From Brugia malayi (taxonomy: Eukaryota; Nematoda; Chromadorea; Rhabditida; Onchocercidae): DNA of 64,000 nucleotides. Below the pieces are notes generated by a model that was given only the letters and a program-made list of their open reading frames with translations, had not been told where the DNA came from and did not search any database. How positions within the stretch are numbered: position 1 is the first letter of the stretch; each line of letters begins with the position of its first letter. The stretch covers positions 5,759,221 through 5,823,220 of the forward strand of contig NW_025062479.1 of assembly GCF_000002995.4 (NCBI RefSeq). The letters run 5' to 3'. Positions 1 to 12,600 of this stretch are shown one piece after another. Both the position numbers and the translations under genes were made by a program.

Positions 1-633
1 TATAAAACTTTTTATAAATTTACTTATCGCTTTTTTATCATGAATCTGAAAGATATCCACTATTGTACTTCAAATTAATTTTACATAAGAAAATACATGA
101 AATACTTCATGTATGACTTCGTGTATTTCTTTTTTGATTCATTTACCGAACACATTTAAACAACTTTCCAAACACTCCCTTGTCTAGAACTTCTCTCTCT
201 TGGAATTCTTAGAATCTCAATTGCTGACTTCAGATATAAACTTCTAGCCTTGAGTAGCCCTCCTCTACTTTTTATGACACCTCATTGTTTCCGTTTCTTG
301 CATTTAATTGTTTTAATTTCTACAGTTTTAATGTCGTGCAAAAAAAGATTTTCCTTCACAAACTTTTTTTTTTGAAATCGCAAATGTCAATTCAAAAAAA
401 AATTCTTAGAACAAAAACTGAATTTTTCTCAGTTTTCAAGCAAACATTCAAGACAAATTTCTTTACCAAGCCATTAATATATAACAGTGATGATTTGTTT
501 GTATCGTAAAAAAAGTGTGGGCTAAGAAAAAGGAACAATTAAAATAATTTTCTTATATGAAGTTAACCGACATTATCTGTCCACTTCAATTATAATATCA
601 CTTCAGCGACGGTAAAATCCTGAGATTCTCTCG
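1..633. other. 5' flank of the acyl-CoA synthetase-like gene; no gene seen
   Basis: AT-rich DNA with poly-A and poly-T runs and only short chance reading frames. A cttcag at 601-606 lies 27 bases before the ATG at 634 and is a possible trans-splice acceptor for a nematode spliced leader. Nothing else is supportable. Confidence 0.5.
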
Positions 634-2595
634 ATGGAAGTACAGTGTCCGTTTCAGATTACCTTACAACAAGTTAAATTCGACGGATTTACCGATTATT
701 TTTTTGATAAATTTGATGAATACGGCTGCAATTTAGCTATGGTAATCTGTCCTTTTGAAATTTTTAAGATTAAAATTTCAATGTAAGAAAAAAACTCTCC
801 CCATTATAATATTTATTTTTTTCTGATGTAATATTTCTGATTTCTGATGGACGTGGTCATTGTCAAATATTCTCTCATTCATCTTACATAATGTATTAAT
901 TGAAATATCAAAAAAACCGACAAGTTAAGGTCTGAACTGACTTAACTTATGCAAAAAATGAAGGGACACAAATGGATGACACAGGTATGCTGTTTTAAGA
1001 AAACAAAAATAAAGCAAAGACTATGAAACATTGATTTACAGGTCGATCTGGAAAGTGGCAGACTATGGAATTATTCTGAACTACGAATCTGTACAGAGAA
1101 CTGTGCTCAACGACTTCAAGAAATTGGTGTTGGTCAGAGAACCCGATGTGCTTTAATCTGCTCAGTGACGGCGCAGGCAATTATTGTATATATAGCATGC
1201 GCAATGCTGGATGCGACCGTTATATCCGTGAACCCTAGCTTAACATCAGGTGCGTTTTCATCAACTTTCTGAAATACTTCTGAAGACTGGACATGGTTGG
1301 ACATAACCGGACATAGACATGCGATTGCGTAACATCCATTTGTCAAGCTCAGGTTCACGGGACATGAAATTTGTCACTTTTACATCCCATACTTGCACGA
1401 GCTCACCACAATAGAAGTTGCGTTGAATTCTTAGAGCCCCGCGGTAAGTCAACTCTTATCTGTTGATTAGGAAGCGTTTCTATGATTAAATTTGGAATAA
1501 AGGTCATGCATTTGAACTTCATCATGATGTAGAGATGTAATGACATGGCATAGAATCTGAGCAATCCCTCCTGAAGGTTACGGAATGACTACTTCTCGAG
1601 GAGTCAAGTGAAAATAAGTTAAAATGAATGGTAACCTATTCTAGAAGAATTCATATGCACAATTATGCTGTAAATTTCCGATTTCTACAGCATATAAGTT
1701 GTTTTTTATCTTCAGGAGAAATATGGGCTCAACTGGAGAAGAGTCAAGTAGTGTACTGTTTCACCAAAGAAAACAAATTGTTAAAATTAAAAAACGTGAG
1801 ACGTACTGGGGCTGTTCGCAGTGGCAGACGTATTTTAGTTAGCATGTTTCATTAAATTTTCAAAAAAGAAAACTTAAAATTGAGTTTATATTAAATTGAC
1901 TTAAAGAAAGAACGACCAAATTTTTAAAAAAGAATAAACAATAAAAAATCCTAAATTAGACTATGCAACAACAATCATTATTTTGTTGCTCTTAACCATC
2001 CTTGAACATCTCAATTTTACTTTAACTAATTATTTTGAAGAAGATTGATTTCAGCATTTATCAAATGTAAACAATATTGTAACATTAATGGTTGCGAATT
2101 ATTTTTCGGATCTTATTATTGTTTCTGGTATTGTTATCTCATTAGTCAAATTTTATGTAAGATAGTAGTCTGATTCTTGTTTTTTTCTCTCAACCCTCTC
2201 CCCCCTCCCCCTTTCCCGATCCTTTTATAAAAAACTTTATTTTGGAAAATATTGATTAAGTTACTACAGAAGATTATTCTTTTTAGTCAGTTCGATTGTT
2301 AGATGAAATTTTTGGCAGTGCAAAGTTGTCTATAAAGTAAGTGTTTCCTGGCTCAACTGAATCTGATGAGACTTGTTTAATCATTACTACAAGCAAGCTG
2401 GCCCAAAGATACCAATTACACCTCCATTTTCAGCCTAAGTAGATTTAGTTTAATAGATTTCATTTTAAGTAAATTGTATTGCAGTCATGAGAGTTTGGTA
2501 CCATCAGGCCAAACTCAAACTAAACTGAAATTAAAGAATAAACGACAACTGCACGAAGTATTCCGCACCGTGAGTTTCGATTTCAACTCGTAATG

Positions 2596-2629
<34 letters not shown>

Positions 2630-5600
2630 CAGTCTAACTGATTTGTTCATTGCAGGAATCAGAAGCCTGATAATAATTTTTGAATCTTTTGGATATGTTA
2701 TCACTTCCATCATCAATTCGTTAAATCTAGGATTTATCACTAAGCGAAAGAAGTGATCAGGATGAAGGGCAGATCACAGACTCAGAACCAAATTCAGTTC
2801 TGGCAGCATCATTCCAAAAAACAGCTATTCATCTTACAAAAACAGCAAAATTTCCAAGACCAACTGAAGTATCACGTCATTCCCTACTTCATAACCTCCA
2901 ACAACTGAGTTGTCCCATCTTTGGACCACCATCAGTTGATGACAAATGCCTGCTTGGTTTGCTTTTCACAAATTTATAACCGTTTCATATGGAATTCTGA
3001 TTCTGTTTTTTAGCACTTATTAGACTTAATCCGCTCTTATTTGATTCCCAGTTTTATTCTTTATTTATTACTGATGATTTCTTTCTACCATTTTTTTTCT
3101 ACTTTTTTTTTCACTTTTTACTTTTTTATTGCTTTTTTTCTTTTATTGATGCTCTAGTTTAGAGAACATTCGTACTTTCAGCTGAGAGCTGCCAAATTAT
3201 ATAGCAGAGTAGTAAAAAAAAAAACTTAGTTGTTAGTGAAAGTGGTGAAATTCATCAAGTATATCTGAATTTCAACAAAGGACTTAAGTTGCATTAGTTT
3301 CCCACAGCTCGACATCAAATGTATCTTTTATCGAGAGTTTTTTTTAGCAACAAATATCCATCATATCTTTGGGCTTGTAACCGCTTTCTTAGCATTAAAA
3401 AATGGCGCACAATTGATTGTAACACCTGAACAGAACCCACGTCAAGTGATTGACATAATCAAAAAATGGAAAGTAAGGCCTTTTCATATCTCAACAAAAT
3501 GTCTAGCAGCATTCAGTTTGTGGATGTTGCACTTCTTTTGCATCATAAATATTTTTTACTGTATGTAAGAATGATCCCGACCAGCAGTTAGTTTATCATG
3601 ATTTTTACACAGATAAGGAAATGCTTGGAATTCAAATATCTAGAATCTAAGTCTTTGAATAAATTAAAGGTAACAGTGGCTTATGTCATCCCAATTTTCA
3701 TACATCAATGTTCGAAGGATATTAGCTTAGAAAAAGATGGCTTAGAATCACTAAAAAGCATTGTTACAAGTGGTGCACCAATTGGTGAGGCAACTATGCA
3801 GTTATGCAAAAAACGGCTGAAGCTGCAAGATCTCCGACAAGGTTGATATTAATATCCATTTCAAAATAAGAGATATTTTGTCTTACTTCCTGTAATTTAT
3901 TAGCAACAAAAATGGACTACTTTATGTTTCCACAATTATCAGTATCTCCACCCGAAAATTAAGATTTCACCATTCTAATTAAATCCAAGAGCCACCAGAA
4001 TATTGCCCGTAGTACTATCAACAGTAAAAGCTAAGGTGATAAAATGGATGTTCGGATCAGACTTTTAAAATTTGCTGATTCATTATTTGTAACAGATTCT
4101 AGCTGCTACTTATTTCTTTTAAATCACACAAATCTGGTTTAAATATAATTAATGCATAAATTCCACTGCAAATGTTCAGCATATTCAATAACAAAAGCTG
4201 GTGGAATTTGTTCTCTTGCACCCTACGGTCAAGAAACATTGAAAAGTGTTGGTATACCAATGCCTGGACTACGTTTTAAGGTTTGTTTATTGAAAGCAAT
4301 AAATAATCCTCACTAGAAATCTCCCAAACTATTCAAAATACAGGTGATGGATTTCGGAATGAAAGAAACTTGTATGCCGAGACAACTTGGCCAAATTCTT
4401 ATCCATCATTCACATATAGAAACACCAGCGCACAAAAATCCAGAACAACTTAACGCGGCCTTTGTATCAGAGTTCTTCAAGACAGGTACAGTAATGTGGA
4501 TTCTTTGTAAAATTAGTCGAACTTGGATAGGTATGTTCCACTTACATTTCTTTAGACTCATGATGTACAAATAATCATTAATGCTGTAGTAATGACCAAT
4601 TTCTATAGGTGATGCAGGTTACTACGACGAAATGGGATATATTTTTGTAGTAAACAAAATGAAAGACATTATCAGATGCAAGGATTTGTTGGTATGTCTC
4701 TTTAGTCATTCTTGTTAATTACTGCAGAATTTAACTTGAACTATTAACTCACAGCAGCATTGGAAAACAGTCACCGAAATTTTTATTGGAAAAAAGTACT
4801 TTGCACTATTAAATCATATCAGGATAAAGTATTGGCGATAGAGTAATATAACAAGATATTTAATTAATTAATCAATCAGTTGAAGTAACATTCATCTGCT
4901 ACTTATTTATATTTGGTGCAGTTTACAGAAATCCACTTTCGAAAATAACTAAGAATTAACTGCGCGAATAGGAATAAAAAAAATAAATTGACTTTGAAAA
5001 AGACCAAGCTGCTATTTAGCTATGGCCATCAGAAGTGGAGAGCGCCTTACATGACCATCCCGGTATTGATGACTGTACAGTTGTGGGGAAGTGGGAATAT
5101 TTATCTGGGACGGTAGTACCGACTGCCTTCGTTGTCAGAAACGAACTTCATCAGCAACTGACACGGAACGAACTCATACGTTATGTAACCAGTAAACTTT
5201 TACCTTTCACAATTCGCAAAATAACTGAATGTTTGAAAATTTGACAAATTAGAGCGTAACATCAAAATATTAGAACTAGATTTTAAAATCGAATTTAAGA
5301 TCCAAATTTAATTAAGTCCAAATTTTCAGTCCATCGAACAAATCTCTTTTCTTTGCTATAGGATTTACCTAATGTCATTTTCAAGATAAGGTACCAAATT
5401 TCGGAAAACTTCATGGTATTATCCATTTCGTTCCTGAAATTCCTCGTGGAGTTTGCGGTAAAATTCTTCGTCCTCAACTGGATCAAATATGGAATCACGT
5501 GGGTGCAAATTGTCGCAATGTACCAAATAGTTTGAATGACAACAGTAACAAAAAAGTGGTAACAACGAAGCTAAATAGGACGTTGAACATAGCTAATAAT

Positions 5601-5678
5601 CAGTCAGCAACACTTGTTGTAGCGCAGAAAGCAGCTATCAGAAAAGCTGTGAACGTCCCAAAAATAATCTGTTCATAA
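634..5678 (+). CDS. Acyl-CoA synthetase / 4-coumarate-CoA-ligase-like protein (13 exons, ~641 aa), degenerate ATP-binding motifs
   Basis: Member of the AMP-binding (ANL) family, which activates carboxylic acids to acyl-adenylates and then to CoA thioesters. Exons by phase: 634-741, 1042-1249, 1716-1837, 2287-2336, 2485-2569, 2731-2956, 3348-3472, 3670-3841, 4180-4280, 4344-4485, 4609-4691, 5020-5230, 5386-5678; they sum to 642 codons including stop. Family landmarks in order: DLESGRLWNYSEL, a GVGQ...NPSLTS segment, HHIFGLV, VTVAYVIP, SGAPIG, KTGDAGYYDE and the C-terminal GKILR with the catalytic lysine. The usual SSGTTG-x-PKG loop is replaced by a TKTAKFPRPTEV-like stretch, the YGMTE-type motif reads AYSITK, and the glycine after the hinge lysine is Asp. 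About 60 Asn/Lys/Ala-rich residues follow GKILR; no peroxisomal SKL end is present. Family membership is clear; catalysis is doubtful. The exon 12/13 junction is the least certain. Confidence 0.85.
2596..2623. repeat. Poly-T tract (28 T)
   Basis: Uninterrupted T run in intron 5 of the synthetase-like gene. Similar tracts occur at 15223-15244, 22101-22119, 37030-37065 and 47719-47744, mostly inside introns and ahead of acceptors. Confidence 0.9.
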
Positions 5679-5789
5679 GCCTAATAACACACCAAAATAA
5701 CGACAAGGAAAATGTGGAGCGATTTTCCCTTGACGGGTATTTTTATCCTTTTCCAAGAATAGAATCTTTTTAAATGAGTTTTTGAACAA

Positions 5790-5802
5790 AATAAACAATA
5801 AA
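5790..5802 (+). terminator. Poly(A) signals of the acyl-CoA synthetase-like gene
   Basis: Two AATAAA hexamers, at 5790-5795 and 5797-5802, lie about 110 bases after the stop codon. This is the expected position for a 3' end signal. Motif only; no cleavage site was seen. Confidence 0.45.
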
Positions 5803-7138
5803 CAGGCGTATATGAATGAGCTTACTATACTTTCAATTCCACTTTATATAGAAACTTCGCAGTGAAGCAACAAAACTCAACAACGAACAGTAGTATTTTC
5901 TTTTCCTGACTTTTCTTATTTTCTCCATCAAATCCTTTGTCTCTCCCTTCTCATGCTCTTTCTGATTCATCTTCTTCTGTCTACTACAAATCTGGCTGAC
6001 TGCCTTTTACGTTCTAGACATGGTCTGAATAAAAACATGTCACCAAGATGAGAAAATTGATAGCCATAGCAATGACCATTCAACTATAGAATCTACATAC
6101 AACACTACAAAATCTGGACAAAGTCTAGTTAACTGAGAAAAATTCCCGAACTCTTTGTAAACCGCATTTGAAACACCTCTTAGACGTCCCTGATTTAACG
6201 CTATCCAAGTCACAGAGCTTCTTTCAGTAATATTCACTAATATAACTGCACGACAAGCTCCCTATCCTATGAGCTTTTTTTTTGTCATACTTCAATTGCA
6301 ATTTCAAACTCTAATTTTAATATTCACCGCAGTGCTCCAATATTACGAGTAATTCAACATTTCCAAATGTATAAAATATTAAAACTAGCAATCGCTCAAG
6401 AATTCAATTACGAGATATTATTCGTTAAAATGATTAAACTCGTGAGTCTAATTACGAAGTGGTAATCAGAACAATGTAGTAAAATGCCTTTGTATAAAAA
6501 CTGTTTTTTAGCTTCACTTTCTACATCAAAAAAGACTGATATTTTAGCAGAACCATATCATAAAAATATCATAAGCTCCAGCTGTTGTAAGATTAAGATC
6601 AGTTATATATATTACAAAGTAATTGTACAAAGCGAGTTAGTAGAAAAGAAACAAGCAGCACAACCCGAGTTCCCGTTGTATAAAAGCATCACTTTGCAAT
6701 ACATTCCTTTCTACTAATCACCATTTTCGACTGAAAACAATTATTGCAAAAGCATGATTAACAATATTTCGATGTCATTGGGTATTCTTGAAATGCACAT
6801 TAGATCCGATATAAGAAAAGTCTGTGTGAGTAAAAATTTTGCTACAAAATGTTAAGCGATTGTAAGGTCTTCGTCATTGCAACAGTTCAACCTATAATTA
6901 TGACGATAAAACGAATAAGGAAAACGATAGACAAACGGTTCCAGAGGAAATATGTACACCCCGAGAAAACTTGAATGAATAAGTTATATCAATCAATTTA
7001 AGCTATAAAAATACAAACGATAGTCGTTGAAGTTAGCGGTAAATAACAGGACAGGTGCAGGACTAACAGTTAAGAACAATATCATAAATCAGTACTGAAG
7101 GGAAAGTTTTAATGTGCGAATTTCTGAGTGGACAGTGC
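5803..7138. other. Space between convergent genes; nothing recognised
   Basis: Region between the + strand synthetase and the - strand TBCEL gene, which end toward each other. The open frames at 6040-6237 (-) and 6484-6717 (+) have no family features and AT-driven composition. Confidence 0.4.
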
Positions 7139-7144
7139 TTTATT
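7139..7144 (-). terminator. Poly(A) signal of the TBCEL gene
   Basis: AATAAA on the minus strand, read as tttatt on the plus strand, a little over 30 bases after the TBCEL stop codon. The distance suits a compact 3' UTR. Confidence 0.5.
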
Positions 7145-7176
7145 AAGAACAAAGTAGCAGCAACTGGTAAACTTGG

Positions 7177-9685
7177 TTATTCCCCGGGAGACTTCGCAAC
7201 CTAGACAGTAAATTATTATCAAAATAACAATTACAGTAGCTTAAGTAACAGTCATACCTGGACACAGATTTTACCACCATCTTCGATATGCAACGCTTGA
7301 AGCATTTGACTTGGGAAACGCAACTCATCCGGGAATGGATTACCACTGTTAATGTAAAACAGGCGCATACGTCTCACAGGAATTCTTGTTAATTTTTCAA
7401 GCATATGCATCAGACAAGAGACTGTTTGCGTTAAGCGTATCTTCAGATTTGCATTGTATCTCAAAATAAATTTTCTTTTTGAAACGGAATTCTAAAAAAT
7501 TAAAAAAGGCTTCCTTAGAAATTTCTGAGAATAGGTAATTGTGTAGAAAAATCAAGCAAAAATTGATTACCCAGTTTCCTCACATATTACGGCAACAACA
7601 GCATATTTTTTCGGAGTCATATCAACTTTACAAAGCTGTTCCACATGTCCATGCCGCTCAATTAATCTAGCAAATATTTTCGGTTTAGTTTCATGGACAT
7701 CATAATACCTAAAAGAACAAGATACTAAATGACATATAAAATATCAGTTCTTCACAGCTCATTTCAGCACTGTTTCAGAAAGTGTTATATCAAAATAAAG
7801 TGATACAAAATATCCCAAGCATGTAAAATACTTTCTCTCAGAGATTTGTCTACATGATGATCATAAACAACGACAAAATCTATATGAGATGAAAAAGGAG
7901 AGAATAAAGATGCAAGATTAACCAAGCTTAATTTCACATTTCAAACGTTTATGCGAAGCACATATGCAAAACAAATAGATAAGCGTCACTGCAGTGCATT
8001 CAACTGGAGAAAATTGTAATGAAAAAACTTAACAGCATTACAATATAATGGGAGAAGGAAATAACCTTATGAGGAATCTTTCGGATTGTTCTCGCAACTC
8101 AGCCGATATAACTGATCCATTTAGAATTTTCAGTTGAGGAATGCGTCCAACGACCAGATGGAAATGCTCATCATTTGTATACTCTTCCCATAAAGGAATA
8201 GCGATGATCCGCAAATCTTGTAAAGTAGTTATATTTGATAAATGTTCAATGGAACTCCAGTTATCGATCAGACATTTGTTTAAACTCAATCGACGAATAC
8301 CATTCAAACAATTCAGATCACCTAAAAAAAATATAGATACATGCAGATACTAATGCAACGTCTGATTCACACTATCGTCATTTAGGGGAAATACAGAAAA
8401 AGAGCTTTTTTTTCTTGTTTTTTTGTGTTTTTTTTTTCTTTTTTCTTCTTTGTTAAGCGAACTAAGCTGACTAATTAACTTAGAGGCGTTGCAATTCCAC
8501 CTTTCCGAGGCTTGGCATAAGATCTTACATGTTAAAGACCTTTTTGAACCTACCGAAGACATGAGAATGATATGATACGAGAAACGATAAATGAGAATCA
8601 GCGCTCTATAAGCACATTTATCTTCATACAAGCTTAACGCCACTGAAGAAGAAAAAAACTTACAAGTACCTACTTTCAATTTACATGATATTGAGCGAAT
8701 AGGATTTTCACATAGAGATAATGACGTCAAATTTGGAAAGAACCTCCATAAAGAAGTGACTGCTTCCCAGTGCTCGATATCACATTTGCTCACATGCAAA
8801 GACTCTAATGATTTAGACATGACTTCATCGCTAACATCAAAATGATTTTCAAGATTTCTGAAAAAATCTGTTGCATTCCATTAAATTCTAAAAACTGCGT
8901 GCCAGTAAGAATGCTATATAGAAATCTGCAAAATTAAAATGACAAGATACCTGTTTTCTGACAAGTGTAATTCCTTCAATTTCGGCATTTTGTTTAACAA
9001 TTTTCGCACTGTTGACATCTGCAGATCTGTCCCATTTAATATAAACAACTCCAAATTCACGGCAAGAGGAAGATGTAATACTGCCAAAGATGACTGTAGT
9101 GGATTGTATCCCAAATTTAATATCTCCAGTCTAGGTAAAGAAAAAATGGCAGTGATTTCTTCCCACGATGAGAGCCTGTTCCAAGCCAAATCTACCTTAA
9201 AAATACAGTTGAACAGCAAGGGTTAAAATTCTACATGGATTCTGGAGCTATTTCCAATGAGTTGAATTGTATACCTCACGAGCATATCTGCAGATTGACA
9301 TGAACTGACACTTATCACCAATTCGATTAATATATTTGTGATTGAGTACAAGCAGCACAAGAGTATGCTCACTAGCCAGCTTACATGGACTTGTACCTGT
9401 CTAAATTTGAAGCGCAAACATTCTATTTATGAATTTTATATGACCACGAGTCCAGTAACATGAGTATTCAAAAATTCAAAGTAGAATTACTAAACTGGTG
9501 AATTTAACTAACCAGTTTATTAGACTTTTCCTATAACCAAAAGTTAATGTAATTAAATTAGAATATTTCTACTTTGCAATACTAACCATAGACTTCAGCA
9601 TGATAATTGATTCATCGATGTCCACATTACATAAGTATTTCTTTTCCAGTTCTTCAATAAGGGACGTCGAGCTGCATTCTTCATC
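7177..9685 (-). CDS. TBCEL: Tubulin-specific chaperone cofactor E-like protein (TBCEL / coel-1), 5' exon not found
   Basis: TBCEL is a cytoplasmic relative of tubulin cofactor E that in other animals destabilises tubulin and microtubules. Minus-strand exons, 5' to 3': 9587-9685, 9275-9400, 8951-9195, 8685-8857, 8066-8321, 7571-7708, 7258-7474 and 7177-7200 (last eight codons, ending VAKSPGE); every junction keeps frame. The protein has leucine-rich repeats (VDLAWNRLSSWEEI, LEILNLGYNPLQ, LKELHLSENR, LTSLSLCENPIRSIS, IRRLSLNKCLIDNW), then LNGSVIS and RYYDVHETKP, typical of the family, and a C-terminal ubiquitin-like domain ending in IEDGGKICVQ. It lacks the CAP-Gly domain of true TBCE, which with the RYY segment favours TBCEL. 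The first exon found begins DEECSSTSLIEELEKKY after a splice acceptor with an in-frame stop just upstream, so a short start exon is missing. Exon 7258-7474 has an alternative acceptor at 7491 that breaks frame with the previous exon. Confidence 0.9.
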
Positions 9686-12600
9686 CTAGAAATGGTATGA
9701 ATCATTGGAAACGGTAGCATATTCAATATTTAAACAACTTAATACATCTTTGTGGAACTATAAAAGATGAATATTATACAGTGCAAAGGATTATCAACTC
9801 AAGGAAGAAAAAAGTTTCTATTGAACGTAAAAAAGATCATCACAGAACTGTACCTTGTAAATGCAAGACTAAAAGTGATGTCCAATTTGCGTCCACGTCC
9901 TTTGGTAAATAGTCACAAAACTGCCGTACGACAGTTCTATTTTATTCATCTGTTGATTAAGCTGCTGGAGATGAAAGATGAAGTCAAGAAATCATCTCCC
10001 CACTAAACTTCTCAAAATTTGCTCAGAAAAAGATGACAATGGACAGACAGTCTATCCCTCATCTTTCACTTTCTGAAATGTAAGCAATTGTGATACGCTC
10101 AGACACATTGGAAGTTTCATACAAATTTCTAGGATGAAAACCGTATATGCTTTTAAGTATTTTTAATTAGGAGATCGATAAAGTAGATTCACGAAACGCT
10201 GTTTCAATGTTAATACATATAAATGGAGTTAACGACGATATGCGACCTCATCAGAGTTTCCAATGCTATATTCATTGCGATCCCTGCCGGCAATATAAGC
10301 ATTTTTACCAGAACCTTTGTCACTCTGCGCTTGTATTCTACCTGCATATTTACCATCAATTCCTTCATCGAACATTTCCTAGCCAGTCTTATACTGAAAA
10401 ACGTGAACGACTATCAGGCATGATATAAGCATTCAGGCACTTTCTCAGTTCTTCCTCTGCTCCCCTCACTACCTCATACTTTGCCTGCTCTTACAACTCC
10501 TATACAGCAGATATAGTGGGTAAAGTGAGAAGGAAAATAAATATAGATAGCCACATCCCAAACGTACCACATGCAATGAACGCAATGAAAGAATGGTGGG
10601 GATGAAGAGGGTCCAGATGGAGGAGATGACAGAGCAGTTTGCATCATCATTCTCTTTTGTAAATGATAAGGAGTATACACCTGAATCTGTTAGAAGCCTG
10701 CTCTAGTAAGCCCGCAATGTCTTCCTGTGTACGGATCATATGGAGGTGGGGATTTTACGAAGTAGCAGTATTTAGTCACTTAAGCAGACTCGTTCATTCA
10801 TTCCTTCGGTCAGAGAACACTGACGACTTTCGATCCTAACACTTAAACAGTAACCTTCGCTTGACATCGCAGTTGTTATCTGTCTTCTGGTATTTCTTCC
10901 AACCATTACTTCTTTCAGAATAAATTCTAACTTTAAATCTCCTCGGGGCATTTACATCGTTGAGCAAATGATCATAACCACGCAATCGATAATATTGCCT
11001 CGGTTAAGAGCACTTCTCAATGGAGACCTCCCAATTTTGCATGTTCTTCCTAGACACGGCTTTAAGAAACAAGTAACTTACCATACCTACAATCGATATG
11101 ATTACCTTCACCCGCTGTTTAGTACTATCAAAAGGTCTTACTCACATCTTTGCAATTCTCCGAAAGATTACATAAATAAATCTACTAAACTGCCCATATG
11201 TTCGATTTGTGTTTGTAGTGTGTGAGGAGAGCGATGGGAATAGAGCACCTCACGCTATTTAATTTGAACCAGCTTGTTTCTGAATTAAAATGATAAGGAA
11301 AACTAGATTAATGATTGCTATCGACGCTTACAACTCATAAGATTTTTTTTAGCTGACACAGCAGAACTGTTTTTCGATTACTGTTTCCCATTATTTTTTT
11401 TTGCATTGCTACACTACTGCTTATAATTCGTAATACTGAACAAGTGGCTTATTGAATAACTCTACAGGTTCATACTACTGATGGATCTACTGTTGTTCTT
11501 AGGATTCCATCAGTAATTTTTTCTTTCAACATACGGTGCGACAAGAAACGGGATATTCCAGATACAAAATACATCGCAAATATACAAGGACGGCCTGTTA
11601 ACGTTGATTAATATTTCACATTGTCAAGTGCTCTATGTTCTTGCTAACTACCTTCATTTCCGCCTTTTCTCACATTTATTTAGTCGCTCCTTACTTAATT
11701 ACAGAACTTTAGATATATGTGTTTAAGCAAAATGTAAGTGACGAAATAACAAACAAACGAAAAGTTTAATTTTCATATAATCAACGAATGAGATGAAAAA
11801 CACTGATATCAATATCAACAATAGATTAGTTGACGGAAGTGGCTGGAAAAAAAAAAGAAAATAGGTTGATAACTAAATTCATGGATTTGATCACCATGCT
11901 TCTATAAACTGCCAATACTTTCTTGTATTTTATCTCTCGAAGAAAATATATATTCCAGTTACTGTGAACAGTTATAGTCGTCACTAAACCTAGACGAAAA
12001 GATTCCCAACCAGAAACTTCTAAACATGAATTTCTGCGGGTACTTTCGCTTGTCTTGAAATCAGAAAGTGAACATAAAAATCCTGTGTAGTGCATAGAAA
12101 TCTTTTTGAATGTTTTATTTGTATTTACTGACAACGCAGCTCCGGATAGCTACGAGTGGGGTCACCTACAGAAACAAGTTTTTAATATTTTCAAACGATC
12201 AGGAAAATAGTTGACGTTTCCAACCTGTTTTAATTACGCAGCACAATTTAGTCTATGATCAGAAGCATTTGTAGTGCTTGTTACATATGAAGACAGGAAA
12301 GAAAAGTGTATTAGGAAGATGAAGCGGTCGAGTTGATATTATTACGAAAATCTTGTCACTACCAAGAAAAAGAAAGAAACGAAATTCTCGAAACGACTCA
12401 AAGGGGCGTTATTTCCATCGAATAAGAACAGGTACTTCAAGTATTATGTTGTCCGTAAAGTACAAATTAGGGAATTGGATCAGTGGTGTGACACCAGAAG
12501 AACATGTGTACCACTGTTTCTCTTCCATTTCTCTAACTCCCAAATATCTGCTTCTGTTCTGAAAGAACATCTTATGATGGGTTATAAAATTTGGCTTATG

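Noticed and set aside
2485..2730. Reading exon 2731 directly after exon 2287-2336
   Set aside because: That gives an immediate stop; including exon 2485-2569 restores the frame.
8350..8820. 156-residue minus-strand open frame read as one exon
   Set aside because: It reads through an intron: the real exon is 8685-8857 and the rest is a homopolymer-rich intron.
7258..9685. Calling the minus-strand gene true tubulin cofactor E (TBCE)
   Set aside because: No CAP-Gly domain was found upstream, and the RYYDV segment and N-terminus fit TBCEL better.
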